Notes under the pieces: model-generated
Seen by the model: the letters and a program-made list of their open reading frames with translations, nothing else
What the model was told of the DNA's origin: nothing
Database searches by the model: none
Program-made: the position numbers and the translations under genes
Shown: one piece after another, positions 6,719 through 15,451 of the stretch
Numbering within the stretch: position 1 is the stretch's first letter
Layout of the letters: each line of letters starts with the position of its first letter
DNA from: a virus
Direction: 5' to 3' (one strand)
Length of the DNA: 64,000 nucleotides
IMG/VR virus record: IMGVR_UViG_3300006077_000002
Location: 1-64,000 of that record

Positions 6719-6809
6719 TGGAATTATATGGTCTGTATGTAAATTCTGTGGTGCTTTGGTTGACTCAAGAGATATGACATGCTCACGCTGTAGCAACAAA
6801 GGACCATAA
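6711..6809 (+). CDS. Tiny zinc-ribbon protein, 32 aa
   Basis: ATG 6711 lies inside the end of nrdB with AGGAG nine bases upstream, and TAA is at 6807-6809. The product has CKFC and CSRC pairs separated by about 15 residues, the four-cysteine arrangement of a minimal zinc ribbon. Such proteins often act as nucleic-acid or protein adaptors. A three-base gap leads to the next gene. The short length makes it tentative, but the paired cysteines and ribosome-binding site are good evidence. Confidence 0.5.
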   Translation: MTSGIIWSVCKFCGALVDSRDMTCSRCSNKGP

Positions 6810-6812
6810 CAA

Positions 6813-7139
6813 ATGTATGATTTTGATAACGACCAACTGGGAGTCTTTGAGTTTGAACAAACTTACGCAGAAGACTTAGAAACAATGGCAAATTTTGAGG
6901 CACAAGATGAAATCGTAGCCTCACTTGAATCACTTTATGATGATGAGCTTACAAAACTAGCAGAACTTGTAGAAGCAGAAGACGCAGGAAAACTTAGAGA
7001 ATACTTTAATGATTTTTATGGTGTGTTTGAAGTTGCTTGTGACGATGAGTTCAATGCGGAGGCTGAGATAATTATGGAGACTATCCTTACTGACAGAGGA
7101 TTACCAACTATAGAGGAGATTGAAGATGGTAGTATATGA
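6813..7139 (+). CDS. Acidic hypothetical protein, 108 aa
   Basis: A strongly acidic, helical protein (MYDFDNDQLGVFEFEQ...) with Glu/Asp-rich helices throughout and no cysteine pair or membrane segment. Very acidic small phage proteins sometimes mimic DNA or bind basic host proteins, but that is only a possibility here. It overlaps the start of the PIN-PhoH gene by 14 bases. Confidence 0.65.
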   Translation: MYDFDNDQLGVFEFEQTYAEDLETMANFEAQDEIVASLESLYDDELTKLAELVEAEDAGKLREYFNDFYGVFEVACDDEFNAEAEIIMETILTDRGLPTIEEIEDGSI

Positions 7140-8382
7140 TACTAACGTACTCCTTGACTATCCAGATATAGTCAATGATGCTAAGTGTGCTGTGTCTTTC
7201 ACCACACTACGAGAGCTGGATGGTTTGAAAAGAAAACCAGAGCTTAAGTTCATGGCACAAGCAGCCATTAAGAGTATGGAAGTAGCGTTAAGCACAGGAA
7301 ATGTTGAAATACTTGGTGCCCCAACTATTGACAATCTTAGTCCTGAAAGTCCAGATGAGAAGATTATCCTTGATGTCTTGGAAGCAGGTTACTTATTTAG
7401 CTCTCAAGATGTTGGAGCCAATGTAATTGCCGAAGCAGTTGGAGTTGAAACAGTACATAGAAAACTTGAAGATAACTATGACAGAGAATACACTGGGTAC
7501 ATTACGATTCAAGGAGACCTTAACTACGAGTCTAGATACGTTGCAATCAAAGAGATGCAGTTAATAGAATTTGAAGAAATATTCCAAGTTACTCTTAAAG
7601 AAAATCAGTATGTTATTATTGACAGAATGATTGACAAAGATGACTTATGGGTAAAGAAAGGTGACAAGGTTGAGCGTATCAGCCAAACATCTAAACCATA
7701 TCGTGCTGCAGGAATTGTAGATTTACCACTTGACTCAATACAAATGGCAGCTATGGATGCAATCTTTGATACAACTATACCACTAACTATCATTGATGGT
7801 AAGTTGGGAACAGGTAAAACTTTGCTAAGTCTTATGGCTGCTTATGCCAGAGTTAATGGACAGCATCAGCTAAAGGCTTATGACAAGGTATGTATCACTC
7901 GTCCAAATATTACCACCGACCGTAGATTTGAGAGAGGGTTCTTGCCTGGTGAAGCATCAGATAAAGACCTGCCTTGGGTTGCTGGTATTACTTCCAACCT
8001 TACATTCTTATTTGAAAAGAATGCTAAGAGTAAAGATGAAGAGCTTGGCAAAAAGGTATTCCAAGAACACTTCAGTATTATTCCACTTGAAACTATCCAA
8101 GGACTGAGTCTCAATGACTCTATCTTATTGGTAGATGAGTTCCAATTACTTGACCGAGATGGTTTACTCCTAGTACTAGGACGTATTGCCAGTGGTTCTA
8201 AAGTTGTGCTCATTGGAGATACTCGTTCACAAACGTACCATATTAACAGAGGAAATGAAGGATTCAAATTACTTCAGCCACACTATGGGAATCATGAGCT
8301 TATCAATTTCATCAGACTAGACAAGGTATATCGTTCACCTCTAGCAGAATTTGTAGCAAAACTAATGGAAGGAAACCAGTGA
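7126..8382 (+). CDS. phoH: PIN domain - PhoH-like ATPase fusion
   Basis: About 418 residues. The N-terminal 120 residues are a PIN ribonuclease domain (VVYDTNVLLDYPD with the catalytic Asp; a later acidic triad). The C-terminal half is a PhoH-type RecA-like ATPase with Walker A GKLGTGKT, Walker B LLVDEFQLL and a final GDTRSQ motif. PIN-PhoH (PhoH2-type) proteins couple ATP-driven RNA unwinding to RNA cleavage. ATG 7126 has GGAG seven bases upstream; a TTG at 7120 is too close to it. The frame overlaps both neighbours. phoH-like genes are common in marine phages. Confidence 0.9.
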   Translation: MVVYDTNVLLDYPDIVNDAKCAVSFTTLRELDGLKRKPELKFMAQAAIKSMEVALSTGNVEILGAPTIDNLSPESPDEKIILDVLEAGYLFSSQDVGANVIAEAVGVETVHRKLEDNYDREYTGYITIQGDLNYESRYVAIKEMQLIEFEEIFQVTLKENQYVIIDRMIDKDDLWVKKGDKVERISQTSKPYRAAGIVDLPLDSIQMAAMDAIFDTTIPLTIIDGKLGTGKTLLSLMAAYARVNGQHQLKAYDKVCITRPNITTDRRFERGFLPGEASDKDLPWVAGITSNLTFLFEKNAKSKDEELGKKVFQEHFSIIPLETIQGLSLNDSILLVDEFQLLDRDGLLLVLGRIASGSKVVLIGDTRSQTYHINRGNEGFKLLQPHYGNHELINFIRLDKVYRSPLAEFVAKLMEGNQ

Positions 8383-8780
8383 GATTACTAGGAAAACATA
8401 AAGATGGAGGTCCTGCATCACCTGTAGATGCTTACTTCCTCTTTGAAGTAAAGTCTATTGGTAGCATTGCATTCCTAAAGTTTAACAAAGGGAGTCGTAA
8501 AGAATTTCATACTCATGCGTTCAATGCTTTCACTTGGTTTCTATCTGGAAACTTATCAGAAGAAGACTTTGATGGTAGTACATATCAATATAGCAGAAGT
8601 ATCATTCCAAAAGTTACTAAGAAGAATAAGAACCATAAAGTGCATGCTCTAAAAGATAGCTGGTGTTTCACTATTAGAGGGCCATGGGAATCTACATGGA
8701 CAGAGGATAATAAAGAAACCAAAACAAAAACAACATTTACTAATCACAGAAAAGTGGTTGACATTATAAAAGGAAATTAA
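8379..8780 (+). CDS. Hypothetical protein, 133 aa (cupin-like?)
   Basis: GTG 8379 overlaps the PIN-PhoH stop (GTGA) behind an AAGGA ribosome-binding site. The product contains EFHTHAFNAFTWFLSG and later NKNHKVHAL, a histidine pattern and beta-rich profile resembling a small cupin-type metal-binding barrel, though I would not assign an enzyme. The C-terminus is basic and threonine-rich. It overlaps the ClpP-like start by one base. Confidence 0.6.
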   Translation: MRLLGKHKDGGPASPVDAYFLFEVKSIGSIAFLKFNKGSRKEFHTHAFNAFTWFLSGNLSEEDFDGSTYQYSRSIIPKVTKKNKNHKVHALKDSWCFTIRGPWESTWTEDNKETKTKTTFTNHRKVVDIIKGN

Positions 8781-9478
8781 TGAATTATTTAGACATAGTA
8801 CTACAAGACCCACAAGCTGTACGAGACATCGCCGAAAGAGGAATCTTTATTGGAGTTGACCAGAATGGAGCACACTCAGTAAGTTACCACCTACATGATG
8901 GTGTGGGAAACCCAATTGAGTATGCAGAATTCTTAGAAATTGCACGTTGTTTAACTGCTGAAGATGAGCTAGAGATTGTTCTTGCAGGTAATCCTGGAGG
9001 TTCACTCTATGGAGCTCAAACAGTTATTGCAGGAATGCAAGCATGTCAAGCACAGATTGACTGTATCGTTATAGGTAATATTGCCTCTGCAGCCACAATG
9101 ATTGCAATGTTTGGAGACAATCTAATTATGACACCAAACTCAAGTATGATGATTCATAATGCAAGTTATGGTTCTTTTGGTAAGGCAAGTGATATTGAGG
9201 CTCACGTAAAGTTCAGCACCAAAGAGTTGTCAGAAACTGTTAAAGAATATTACAATAAGTTCTTAACCAAGAGTGAGCTTAAGAAGCTACTTAAAGGTGA
9301 AGAGTTTTATTACGATGCTAAGGAATGTATGGAACGCTTCGGAAAAATCGTAGCCTCTCGTCAGAAGAAAGCAGCTAAGTCTCAGAAAGCTTTCTGGAAA
9401 GACCAACGAAAGGTACTCATCAAACAGATTGAGGATATGGATAAGGAGGTAGGTATTGGAAAAGTCACTTCTAAGTAG
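8780..9478 (+). CDS. clpP: ClpP-like serine protease
   Basis: 232 residues with a ClpP/SppA crotonase-type fold: AGNPGGSLYGA forming the oxyanion region, NIASAATMIAMFG carrying the nucleophilic Ser, and MMIHNASYG carrying the catalytic His. ClpP proteins form barrel proteases working with ClpX/A unfoldases. Phage copies can process head proteins or redirect host proteolysis. Here it sits in the early metabolic cluster, while a separate prohead protease (54482-55591) serves the head, so host-directed proteolysis is more likely. The C-terminal 40 residues are Lys-rich and coiled. Confidence 0.85.
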   Translation: MNYLDIVLQDPQAVRDIAERGIFIGVDQNGAHSVSYHLHDGVGNPIEYAEFLEIARCLTAEDELEIVLAGNPGGSLYGAQTVIAGMQACQAQIDCIVIGNIASAATMIAMFGDNLIMTPNSSMMIHNASYGSFGKASDIEAHVKFSTKELSETVKEYYNKFLTKSELKKLLKGEEFYYDAKECMERFGKIVASRQKKAAKSQKAFWKDQRKVLIKQIEDMDKEVGIGKVTSK

Positions 9479-9653
9479 TGGCGTACCTAGGCTATGTCCT
9501 AAGTGTAATTTCTTGGTGCATGCAATTCAGAAAGAGTCTGATAAATCAATAGTGGTTATGTATGAGTGTGGCTCAGCATGGCTATATTCAAAACTATATG
9601 ACTATCAAGAGCAGTTGGAAAACTGTGCAACTCACGCAACACCTACAAGATAG
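9456..9653 (+). CDS. Small hypothetical protein with Cys pairs, 65 aa
   Basis: TTG start at 9456 with GGAGG six bases upstream, inside the end of the ClpP-like gene. The product contains CPKC and further single cysteines (YECG, ENCA), suggesting a small zinc-binding fold. It is the last gene before a strong hairpin at 9661-9680, so it closes this transcription unit. Confidence 0.55.
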   Translation: MEKSLLSSGVPRLCPKCNFLVHAIQKESDKSIVVMYECGSAWLYSKLYDYQEQLENCATHATPTR

Positions 9654-9660
9654 GTTTACA

Positions 9661-9680
9661 GGGGAGCCAATGGGCTCCCC
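9661..9680 (+). terminator. Strong hairpin between the ClpP cluster and HNH endonuclease
   Basis: GGGGAGCC (9661-9668) pairs perfectly with GGCTCCCC (9673-9680) around a four-base loop. No T run follows, so it may be a pausing, processing or stability structure rather than a complete intrinsic terminator. It lies in the 59-base gap before the HNH gene, exactly where an inserted free-standing endonuclease gene begins. Confidence 0.55.
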
Positions 9681-9712
9681 CAACAAGCCTAATGGCTAGA
9701 TAAAGGAGATTT

Positions 9713-10219
9713 ATGGTAACACAGGATAGAGTAAAAGAACTTTTAAACTATCATCCAGATACTGGAAAGTTAACTTGGAGAGTTAATAAAGGCCCTGCTT
9801 ATGCAGGTAGCGTAGCAGGTTATATTGCTAATGGATATGTACGAATACGTATAGACGGTAAAGGCTATCTTGCACACAGACTTGTATGGTTGTATACTTA
9901 TGGTCAAATGCCTAAAGAACACTTAGACCATATAAATCATAACAGGGCAGACAATAGACTAAGTAACTTAAGGGAAGTGACTCAGGCTGAGAATAATAGG
10001 AACCTTTCAAAGAGCAAAAGAAATACCTCAGGAATTACTGGAGTTAGCTTCCATAAACTGACAGGATTGTGGGTAGCACAGATTCAGGTAAATAGCAAAC
10101 AGATAAAATTAGGAGCCTTTGGGACAATAGAAGAGGCAGCAGAGGCTAGAAAATTAGCAGATATACAATATAATTTCCATGAAAATCACGGAATAAAAAT
10201 AAAGGAAACACATGATTAA
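9713..10219 (+). CDS. HNH homing-type endonuclease with AP2 DNA-binding domain
   Basis: 168 residues. The central HNH motif is [34 protein letters not shown] (about residues 63-100). The C-terminal 50 residues carry an AP2-like DNA-binding repeat ([19 protein letters not shown], about 110-128). This architecture is typical of free-standing phage homing endonucleases that spread by cutting phages lacking them. No intron boundaries are evident around it, so it is a selfish intergenic insertion between clpP-like and ligase genes. It overlaps the ligase start by 8 bases. Confidence 0.9.
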   Translation: [168 protein letters not shown]

Positions 10220-11534
10220 ACTATTAAAACAATTGAGAGCTGACGCAAGTAAAAACAATAAGTTGGCAATCCTAAGAGAGAATATAGACAACCAAGAGTT
10301 AAAGAAGTTGTTGGCTATGACATATGATAAGGTAACTTATACTTATGGTATCACACTCAAGAACATTAAGTACACACCAGAAAGACTCTATAAAACTGGG
10401 CATAAGCTCACACTGCTTGAAGCACTTCAAGGTCTTGAGCGTTCATTCTGTACACGAGATGTCACAGGACATGATGCAATAGCAGAGCTGGAGCATATGT
10501 TGGAGTCACTACCAGTAAATGATGCAGTAATTATAGGACTAGTTCTTGGACGTGACCTTAAGATTGGACTAGGACGAACACTAATTAACAAAGTATTTCC
10601 AAAGCTAATTGTAAAACCACCATATATGCGTTGTGGTATTTACTCAGCTAAGAGTGTATCAAAGTTTACATTCCCTGCCCTAGTGCAAGAGAAGTGTGAT
10701 GGACGATATGTCTCAGTTATTGTAGAGAGTGGGGCAATCACATTCCAAAGTCGTTCTGGAGAAGAGCAAGAGTTCCCTGAACTTCGTAAAGACTTTAAGA
10801 ATGCAGAGCCAGGAGTTTACATAGGAGAACTACTAGTTGACGGAGAAGATAATAGGGCTAAAGCCAATGGGCAAATTAATAGCTCTAACCCACCACATGA
10901 GAAAATCTACATGATTGCTTGGGACTTTGTTACATTACCTGAATGGTCTAGACCAAAGGATAAAGAAGATAAGACAATGTATTCTCAAAGATTCAGAGAA
11001 CTCAAAGAGAACACAAAGGGAATGAAGAGAGTTACACCAGTGATTACCAAAGCAGTTACAAGTACTGCAGAAGCTCTTAAGTTTGCACGAAAGATTATGG
11101 CAGATGGCGGAGAGGGGGCAGTGCTTAAAGACCGTGAGAATATCTTCCGTGATTGTACAAGCCCAACACAGCTTAAGATTAAAGTATCATTTGATATTGA
11201 CGTTGAAATTGTTGGATTCACTCACGGCACCAAAGGTACTCGCAGAGAGGGGAAAGTAGGAGCCATCGTATTCAGTACTGCAGATGATAAAGAGATGATT
11301 CATGGTCAAACTAGTGGATTCTCAGATGACCTACTTGATTATATCACAGATAACCAAGCTACGTTACTTGGTACTATTATGACAGTTGAAGCAAATGACA
11401 TCACCAAGTCAAGAAGTAAATCTTATTGGGCTTTGAGTCATCCACGATTCATTGAGTTCCGACCTGATAAGAAGAAAGCAGATACCTTCACAAGAGCTAT
11501 GGAGCAGTTAAATTCTGGCAAGGAGGTAGGTTAA
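10212..11534 (+). CDS. ATP-dependent DNA ligase
   Basis: 440 residues. The adenylation motif I is LVQEKCDGRYVSV with the reactive Lys. Later nucleotidyltransferase motifs include GVYIGELLVDG, GGEGAVLKDR and LKIKVSFDIDVEIVGF, followed by an OB-fold (GKVGAIVFST...). It seals nicks between Okazaki fragments using ATP. Length matches T4-type and T7-like phage ligases. It sits in a replication block with helicase, primase and flap exonuclease. The N-terminus has the helical DNA-binding region of larger ligases. Confidence 0.93.
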   Translation: MIKLLKQLRADASKNNKLAILRENIDNQELKKLLAMTYDKVTYTYGITLKNIKYTPERLYKTGHKLTLLEALQGLERSFCTRDVTGHDAIAELEHMLESLPVNDAVIIGLVLGRDLKIGLGRTLINKVFPKLIVKPPYMRCGIYSAKSVSKFTFPALVQEKCDGRYVSVIVESGAITFQSRSGEEQEFPELRKDFKNAEPGVYIGELLVDGEDNRAKANGQINSSNPPHEKIYMIAWDFVTLPEWSRPKDKEDKTMYSQRFRELKENTKGMKRVTPVITKAVTSTAEALKFARKIMADGGEGAVLKDRENIFRDCTSPTQLKIKVSFDIDVEIVGFTHGTKGTRREGKVGAIVFSTADDKEMIHGQTSGFSDDLLDYITDNQATLLGTIMTVEANDITKSRSKSYWALSHPRFIEFRPDKKKADTFTRAMEQLNSGKEVG

Positions 11535-11776
11535 TGATTAGATATAGAGTAGTGAATAGCCCTGGGGAAAGGTATGCGTACAGGGTAGAGGTAAGAAGCT
11601 TTATATTTTGGCATTTAATTGATGCCTATGATAATTTGGAAGAAGCTGAAGAGAATATAAAAGATAGATTAAGGTGTGATAAAGAGGCTTCAATACCTAA
11701 GACAGTTATCAGAGAATATGGGATGGAGTTTATTGACAAGCCAGCCCCAAAACCACTAAAGGAAGTTTATGGCTAA
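11534..11776 (+). CDS. Small hypothetical protein, 80 aa (paralogue of the next gene)
   Basis: Starts one base inside the ligase stop. The product opens MIRYRVVNSPGERYAYRVEVRS and continues FIFWHLIDAYDNLEEAE; the following gene has the same order (KYRVYYDESKGKYWLKKKGR, FFWGQVDA). The pair looks like a tandem duplication of a small beta-strand-rich domain with a conserved aromatic FxFW core. Function unknown. Confidence 0.65.
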   Translation: MIRYRVVNSPGERYAYRVEVRSFIFWHLIDAYDNLEEAEENIKDRLRCDKEASIPKTVIREYGMEFIDKPAPKPLKEVYG

Positions 11777-12023
11777 GTATAGAGTATATTATGATGAGAG
11801 TAAAGGGAAGTATTGGCTTAAAAAGAAGGGGCGTTTCTTCTGGGGTCAAGTTGATGCTCTTGTGCCAGGGGATGGATATTTCAGAACCTACTTTACTTCT
11901 ATGGAAGAGGTTAAAGCATTTATAGATAAGGAAAAGAAATATAGGAAACCTGACTACGCTAAGTTTATCGAAGAACTTGATACAGAAACCTCATCACCAA
12001 TAAAGGACATATATGAAAAATAG
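11769..12023 (+). CDS. Small hypothetical protein, 84 aa (paralogue of the previous gene)
   Basis: Overlaps its upstream paralogue by 8 bases and the helicase by 11 bases, with AAAGGAAG as ribosome-binding site. It begins MAKYRVYYDESKGKYWL and has the FFWGQVDA motif matching FIFWHLIDA upstream, then an EEVKAFIDKEKK helix matching EEAEENIKDR. A duplicated small protein between ligase and helicase suggests a replication accessory role, which is inference from position only. Confidence 0.65.
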   Translation: MAKYRVYYDESKGKYWLKKKGRFFWGQVDALVPGDGYFRTYFTSMEEVKAFIDKEKKYRKPDYAKFIEELDTETSSPIKDIYEK

Positions 12024-13248
12024 CAACTGGGAAACGATTGCGATAGCAAAGTTAGTTAAGGAATACGACAAAGCATTAATGCTTGACCTTAGCTCTGAGC
12101 TATTCACAGGGCACCACCAGAACATCTTTAAAGTACTACAACATACATTCATCGAGATAGGAAGACTTCCTTCCTATGAGGCATTGGAAGCAGCAGTTAA
12201 AACTAAAGCACCAAGAGAAGTACTTCCAGTAATACAAGGAGTACTTAAATCAATTGGGCTAACACCAGTTGAGACTATTACACATGAAGAGATTTTATCA
12301 GGGCTTAAAGATAAACAGTTAATTCATGTTGTTGACCGTTCAATTGAAGAGCTTGTAAGCACAGCACAGAGAAAGGATGTTCCTAAACTTAGAGCTGTTC
12401 TTAATGATATTGTATCAGAAGTTGCAGGTAACAGAATTGTACCTCAGGACTTTAAAGATGCAATGTTTGCCCCAGACAACACACGTATTCTAACTACAGG
12501 AGATGTAGATGTTGATGAACACATATCAGGTATCCACGGACTAACACTTGTAGCTGCTAAGTCTGGTGCAGGTAAATCAGTTATGCTCTTACAATTAGCT
12601 ATTGAGCAGTTTCTATCGGGACTTAATGTAATGTTTATTAGTCTTGAGCTTAGTGCTAAGGTATTGGGACAGCGTATGCAATCTTATATTTCTGGAGTTG
12701 AGTTCTCAAAGATTATCAAAGGAACTACAACTAAAGAAGAAGATAAGATTATCAAAGATGCTATGGAAGAATTCTTTAACCGTGAGAATACCTTCAAAGT
12801 AGTGACAACTCCTATGGATTCTATGGAGCTTAAGTCACTTATTGCAACACAGAAAGCACTGTTTAACACAGATGCTGTTTATATTGATTACTTAAATTTA
12901 ATTGATACAACAATTCCTGGTCAGTCAGGTGCTTGGTTAGGGTTACAAACTTTGGCTCGTGAGTTGCATAAGATGACAGTAACTCGTGGTATCACAATTG
13001 TAAGTGCTGTTCAGGTAAACATTGAGAAAGCCAGTAAGCCTGGGGTACCACCTGTTATTTCTACTCGTGGTTCATCAGAACTTTTCTTCTCAGCCAGTCT
13101 AGTAGTATTCTTGGAGAGTATTGAAGATGGCGATGGAGATGAGTCAGTAATGTTATGGATTCTTAAGAATAGACTTGGACCAACCATTGCGTTACTATAC
13201 CAGAAGCAGTTTCAGTTCATGAAGCTAAACTATGTAATGGAGGTATAG
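12013..13248 (+). CDS. DnaB-type replicative DNA helicase
   Basis: 411 residues. The RecA-like helicase core shows Walker A AAKSGAGKSV, then FISLELSAKVLGQRM (motif 1a-like), Walker B AVYIDYLNLID, and SAVQVNIEKA/TRGSSE downstream (motifs 3-4), matching the DnaB / T4 gp41 family. The N-terminal 150 residues are helical and short compared with bacterial DnaB. It unwinds the fork 5'-3' with the primase encoded immediately downstream. Confidence 0.92.
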   Translation: MKNSNWETIAIAKLVKEYDKALMLDLSSELFTGHHQNIFKVLQHTFIEIGRLPSYEALEAAVKTKAPREVLPVIQGVLKSIGLTPVETITHEEILSGLKDKQLIHVVDRSIEELVSTAQRKDVPKLRAVLNDIVSEVAGNRIVPQDFKDAMFAPDNTRILTTGDVDVDEHISGIHGLTLVAAKSGAGKSVMLLQLAIEQFLSGLNVMFISLELSAKVLGQRMQSYISGVEFSKIIKGTTTKEEDKIIKDAMEEFFNRENTFKVVTTPMDSMELKSLIATQKALFNTDAVYIDYLNLIDTTIPGQSGAWLGLQTLARELHKMTVTRGITIVSAVQVNIEKASKPGVPPVISTRGSSELFFSASLVVFLESIEDGDGDESVMLWILKNRLGPTIALLYQKQFQFMKLNYVMEV

Positions 13249-13249
13249 T

Positions 13250-14164
13250 ATGTACCAACAAGCAATAGAGGCTTACTTAAAATCCCAGCACATTTCCTAT
13301 AAGGTACAGGGGGAGCAGATAGTATGCCGATGTCTTAACCCAAAGCATATTGATAGTAACCCAAGCTTCCAATTTAATACGGAAGAAGGATACTGTCATT
13401 GCTTTAGTTGTGGTTGGAAGAGTCACATATCTCGTATGGCAGACATTGAGATAGATGAGGATACCCTTAGGGCTTATGACTATGACAAGCTTATCGAACA
13501 ACTTAAGTTAGATAGTCATGAGATATCAGACGAGAACGTGGTACTACCACCAAAAGCATTTGATATTGTATGGCCTGTCCGTCATATTGGTGCTGAGATT
13601 ATGCGAGATTTAGGAGTGTACTATTGTGAAAAGGGACGTTTCAGAGGAAGACTTATTTTTCCTATTACTAATGTTGACGGCGTGTTGCTTGGTTATACAT
13701 CTTGGGTGGCAACCGCTGCAGCCTTAGGAGAATTTAAGGATAGATTAGTGGATGCTGTGAGACCAGATGCAAAATATCTGCATAGTTATAAGATGAACAC
13801 CAGTAACTTACTGTACCCAACACAGTGCTCTGATATGGACCTCAAGCATGAACAAGGACTACATCTAACCGAGGGGTTGTTTGATGCCCTCTCCCTCATA
13901 CAACTAGGCTACCCCGCTGTCTGTAATTTTGGACTGGGGGCACCATCTATTAACAAAGTTGGTGAGATGCTTAGTATGGGGTACGAAGTTCTAGTACCTG
14001 CCTTTGATAATGATAAAGCAGGAATGGAAGGATGGCAAAAGATACGAGATGATTGGGCAGAACATGTAACTATTTCTGCACCCACACAGATTCTAAGAGA
14101 TATACGAGAGTATGGCTCAAAAGATGCAAATGAATACTTAACAAAAAGGTTAACACATGATTAA
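13250..14164 (+). CDS. DNA primase (zinc finger plus TOPRIM)
   Basis: 304 residues starting one base after the helicase stop, with GGAGG upstream. The N-terminus carries a CHC2-type zinc ribbon: VCRC...PKHIDSNPSF...YCHCFSCGW. The TOPRIM region shows HLTEGLFDALSL with the catalytic Glu and VPAFDNDKAGMEGW with the DxD-like pair. This is a compact primase of the T4 gp61 / T7 gp4-N type. It overlaps the next gene by 8 bases. Confidence 0.9.
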   Translation: MYQQAIEAYLKSQHISYKVQGEQIVCRCLNPKHIDSNPSFQFNTEEGYCHCFSCGWKSHISRMADIEIDEDTLRAYDYDKLIEQLKLDSHEISDENVVLPPKAFDIVWPVRHIGAEIMRDLGVYYCEKGRFRGRLIFPITNVDGVLLGYTSWVATAAALGEFKDRLVDAVRPDAKYLHSYKMNTSNLLYPTQCSDMDLKHEQGLHLTEGLFDALSLIQLGYPAVCNFGLGAPSINKVGEMLSMGYEVLVPAFDNDKAGMEGWQKIRDDWAEHVTISAPTQILRDIREYGSKDANEYLTKRLTHD

Positions 14165-14864
14165 AAAATTAAATGAATATGGGGTGAGTTTTGGCTCACG
14201 TAGATGGGGAGGTTGGGTAGAAGACTCAGACTACGACCGCATTATTAGTATGCCAGAGTATCAAGATATGATTGCATACAGAGATGTCCGTCCAAAGAGA
14301 GACCATCAATATGATTCAAACGGAGTACTAGGAAATAGCTTTCACATTTACATAGGTGAAGACGGAAAGACTTATAACTTCTTAGTATACACAAATAAAG
14401 TGAGGTATGAGATAGCTTTAAAATGTACCAATGATTTGGATGCAGTTATGCTGACTCCAATAGGAGCTATAGTTAATACAAGTAAAAGTTTTAGATATAA
14501 GATAGTGGAGGGAATATTTAAAGGGGCTCATAAACTGTACTTTGGCAGAACCTCCACTCCATTATCAGATTTATATGAGGAAGTTACTATGGATACAATA
14601 CTAACGTCAACACCAGCCAAAGATAAAAGAGCACAAGCATCTTATACCAGAGACAGTAGACGTAACCCATTTACTGTTAGAGGAACTGCAATGAGTCAAG
14701 ATGAGATTCAACCTGTTTATGCTCAAGCAGTTGAAGACAGGAATGAAAGAGTACCAACTGCTACATGGCAACAGCTAGATGGAACTGCTGTTAGTAGAGC
14801 AGATACCATACAACCTCAAGAATTCCTAAGGGCAGATACTACTGACCAGTCAGTAAGCTGGTAA
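14157..14864 (+). CDS. Hypothetical protein, 235 aa
   Basis: Directly coupled to the primase stop. The N-terminal 140 residues look like a compact alpha/beta domain (DDSDYDRIISMPEYQDM-like helix, then alternating strands). The C-terminal 90 residues are low-complexity, Thr/Ala/Gln-rich and probably disordered. Its place in the replication operon suggests a DNA metabolism role, but no motif supports a specific function. Confidence 0.6.
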   Translation: MIKKLNEYGVSFGSRRWGGWVEDSDYDRIISMPEYQDMIAYRDVRPKRDHQYDSNGVLGNSFHIYIGEDGKTYNFLVYTNKVRYEIALKCTNDLDAVMLTPIGAIVNTSKSFRYKIVEGIFKGAHKLYFGRTSTPLSDLYEEVTMDTILTSTPAKDKRAQASYTRDSRRNPFTVRGTAMSQDEIQPVYAQAVEDRNERVPTATWQQLDGTAVSRADTIQPQEFLRADTTDQSVSW

Positions 14865-14908
14865 TTACGGCGGGCATTCTAGGATGTAAGACCCAGCAAA
14901 GGAGATAA

Positions 14909-15451
14909 ATGAAAAAGAAAGTATTACTGATTGCTGGACAAAAGCGGTCAGGAAAAGACACTCTTGCAACTCTGGTGTCAGAGGAGATGCAAAGGTTAGG
15001 GAAGACAGTAGAAATTATGAGCTTCGCCTACCCCATGAAAAAGATATTGGCAGTCACACTTGGTATCACAGATGAAGAGTTAGATGCTTTGAAGAATGAC
15101 CCAGCCAATCCACATAGAGGATATTTACAGAGGCTAGGTACAGAAGGTGCTAAGCCTTGGTTTGGTGATGATGTCTGGTCACAGCTTGCATTAAAAGCAA
15201 CTAGAAATTCAGACGCTGATGTAATTATTTTTGCTGACTTTCGTTTCCCTGAAGAGGGCAGAGGGTTTCCATACGAGTTTGAAACAAGTACTCTTAAAGT
15301 TTATAGACCAAGTCTTAAAACTGATAACAATGATAACCATATTAGCGAAAGAGCTTTAGATGATTACGAGTTTGATTACGAGGTAAATAACTCATCAGAT
15401 TTACAGGAGCTCAAAGCGTCAGCTATTGAGGTAGCACATTGGTTGTTATAG
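14909..15451 (+). CDS. Deoxynucleoside monophosphate kinase
   Basis: 180 residues opening with a P-loop, LLIAGQKRSGKDTLA, in the first 20 residues, as in T4 gp1 and T5 dNMP kinases. Later IIFADFRFPEE is a nucleotide-binding strand and loop. It converts dNMPs to dNDPs, complementing the encoded ribonucleotide reductase. ATG 14909 follows AAAGGAG at good spacing, in a 44-base gap after the previous gene. Confidence 0.85.
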   Translation: MKKKVLLIAGQKRSGKDTLATLVSEEMQRLGKTVEIMSFAYPMKKILAVTLGITDEELDALKNDPANPHRGYLQRLGTEGAKPWFGDDVWSQLALKATRNSDADVIIFADFRFPEEGRGFPYEFETSTLKVYRPSLKTDNNDNHISERALDDYEFDYEVNNSSDLQELKASAIEVAHWLL

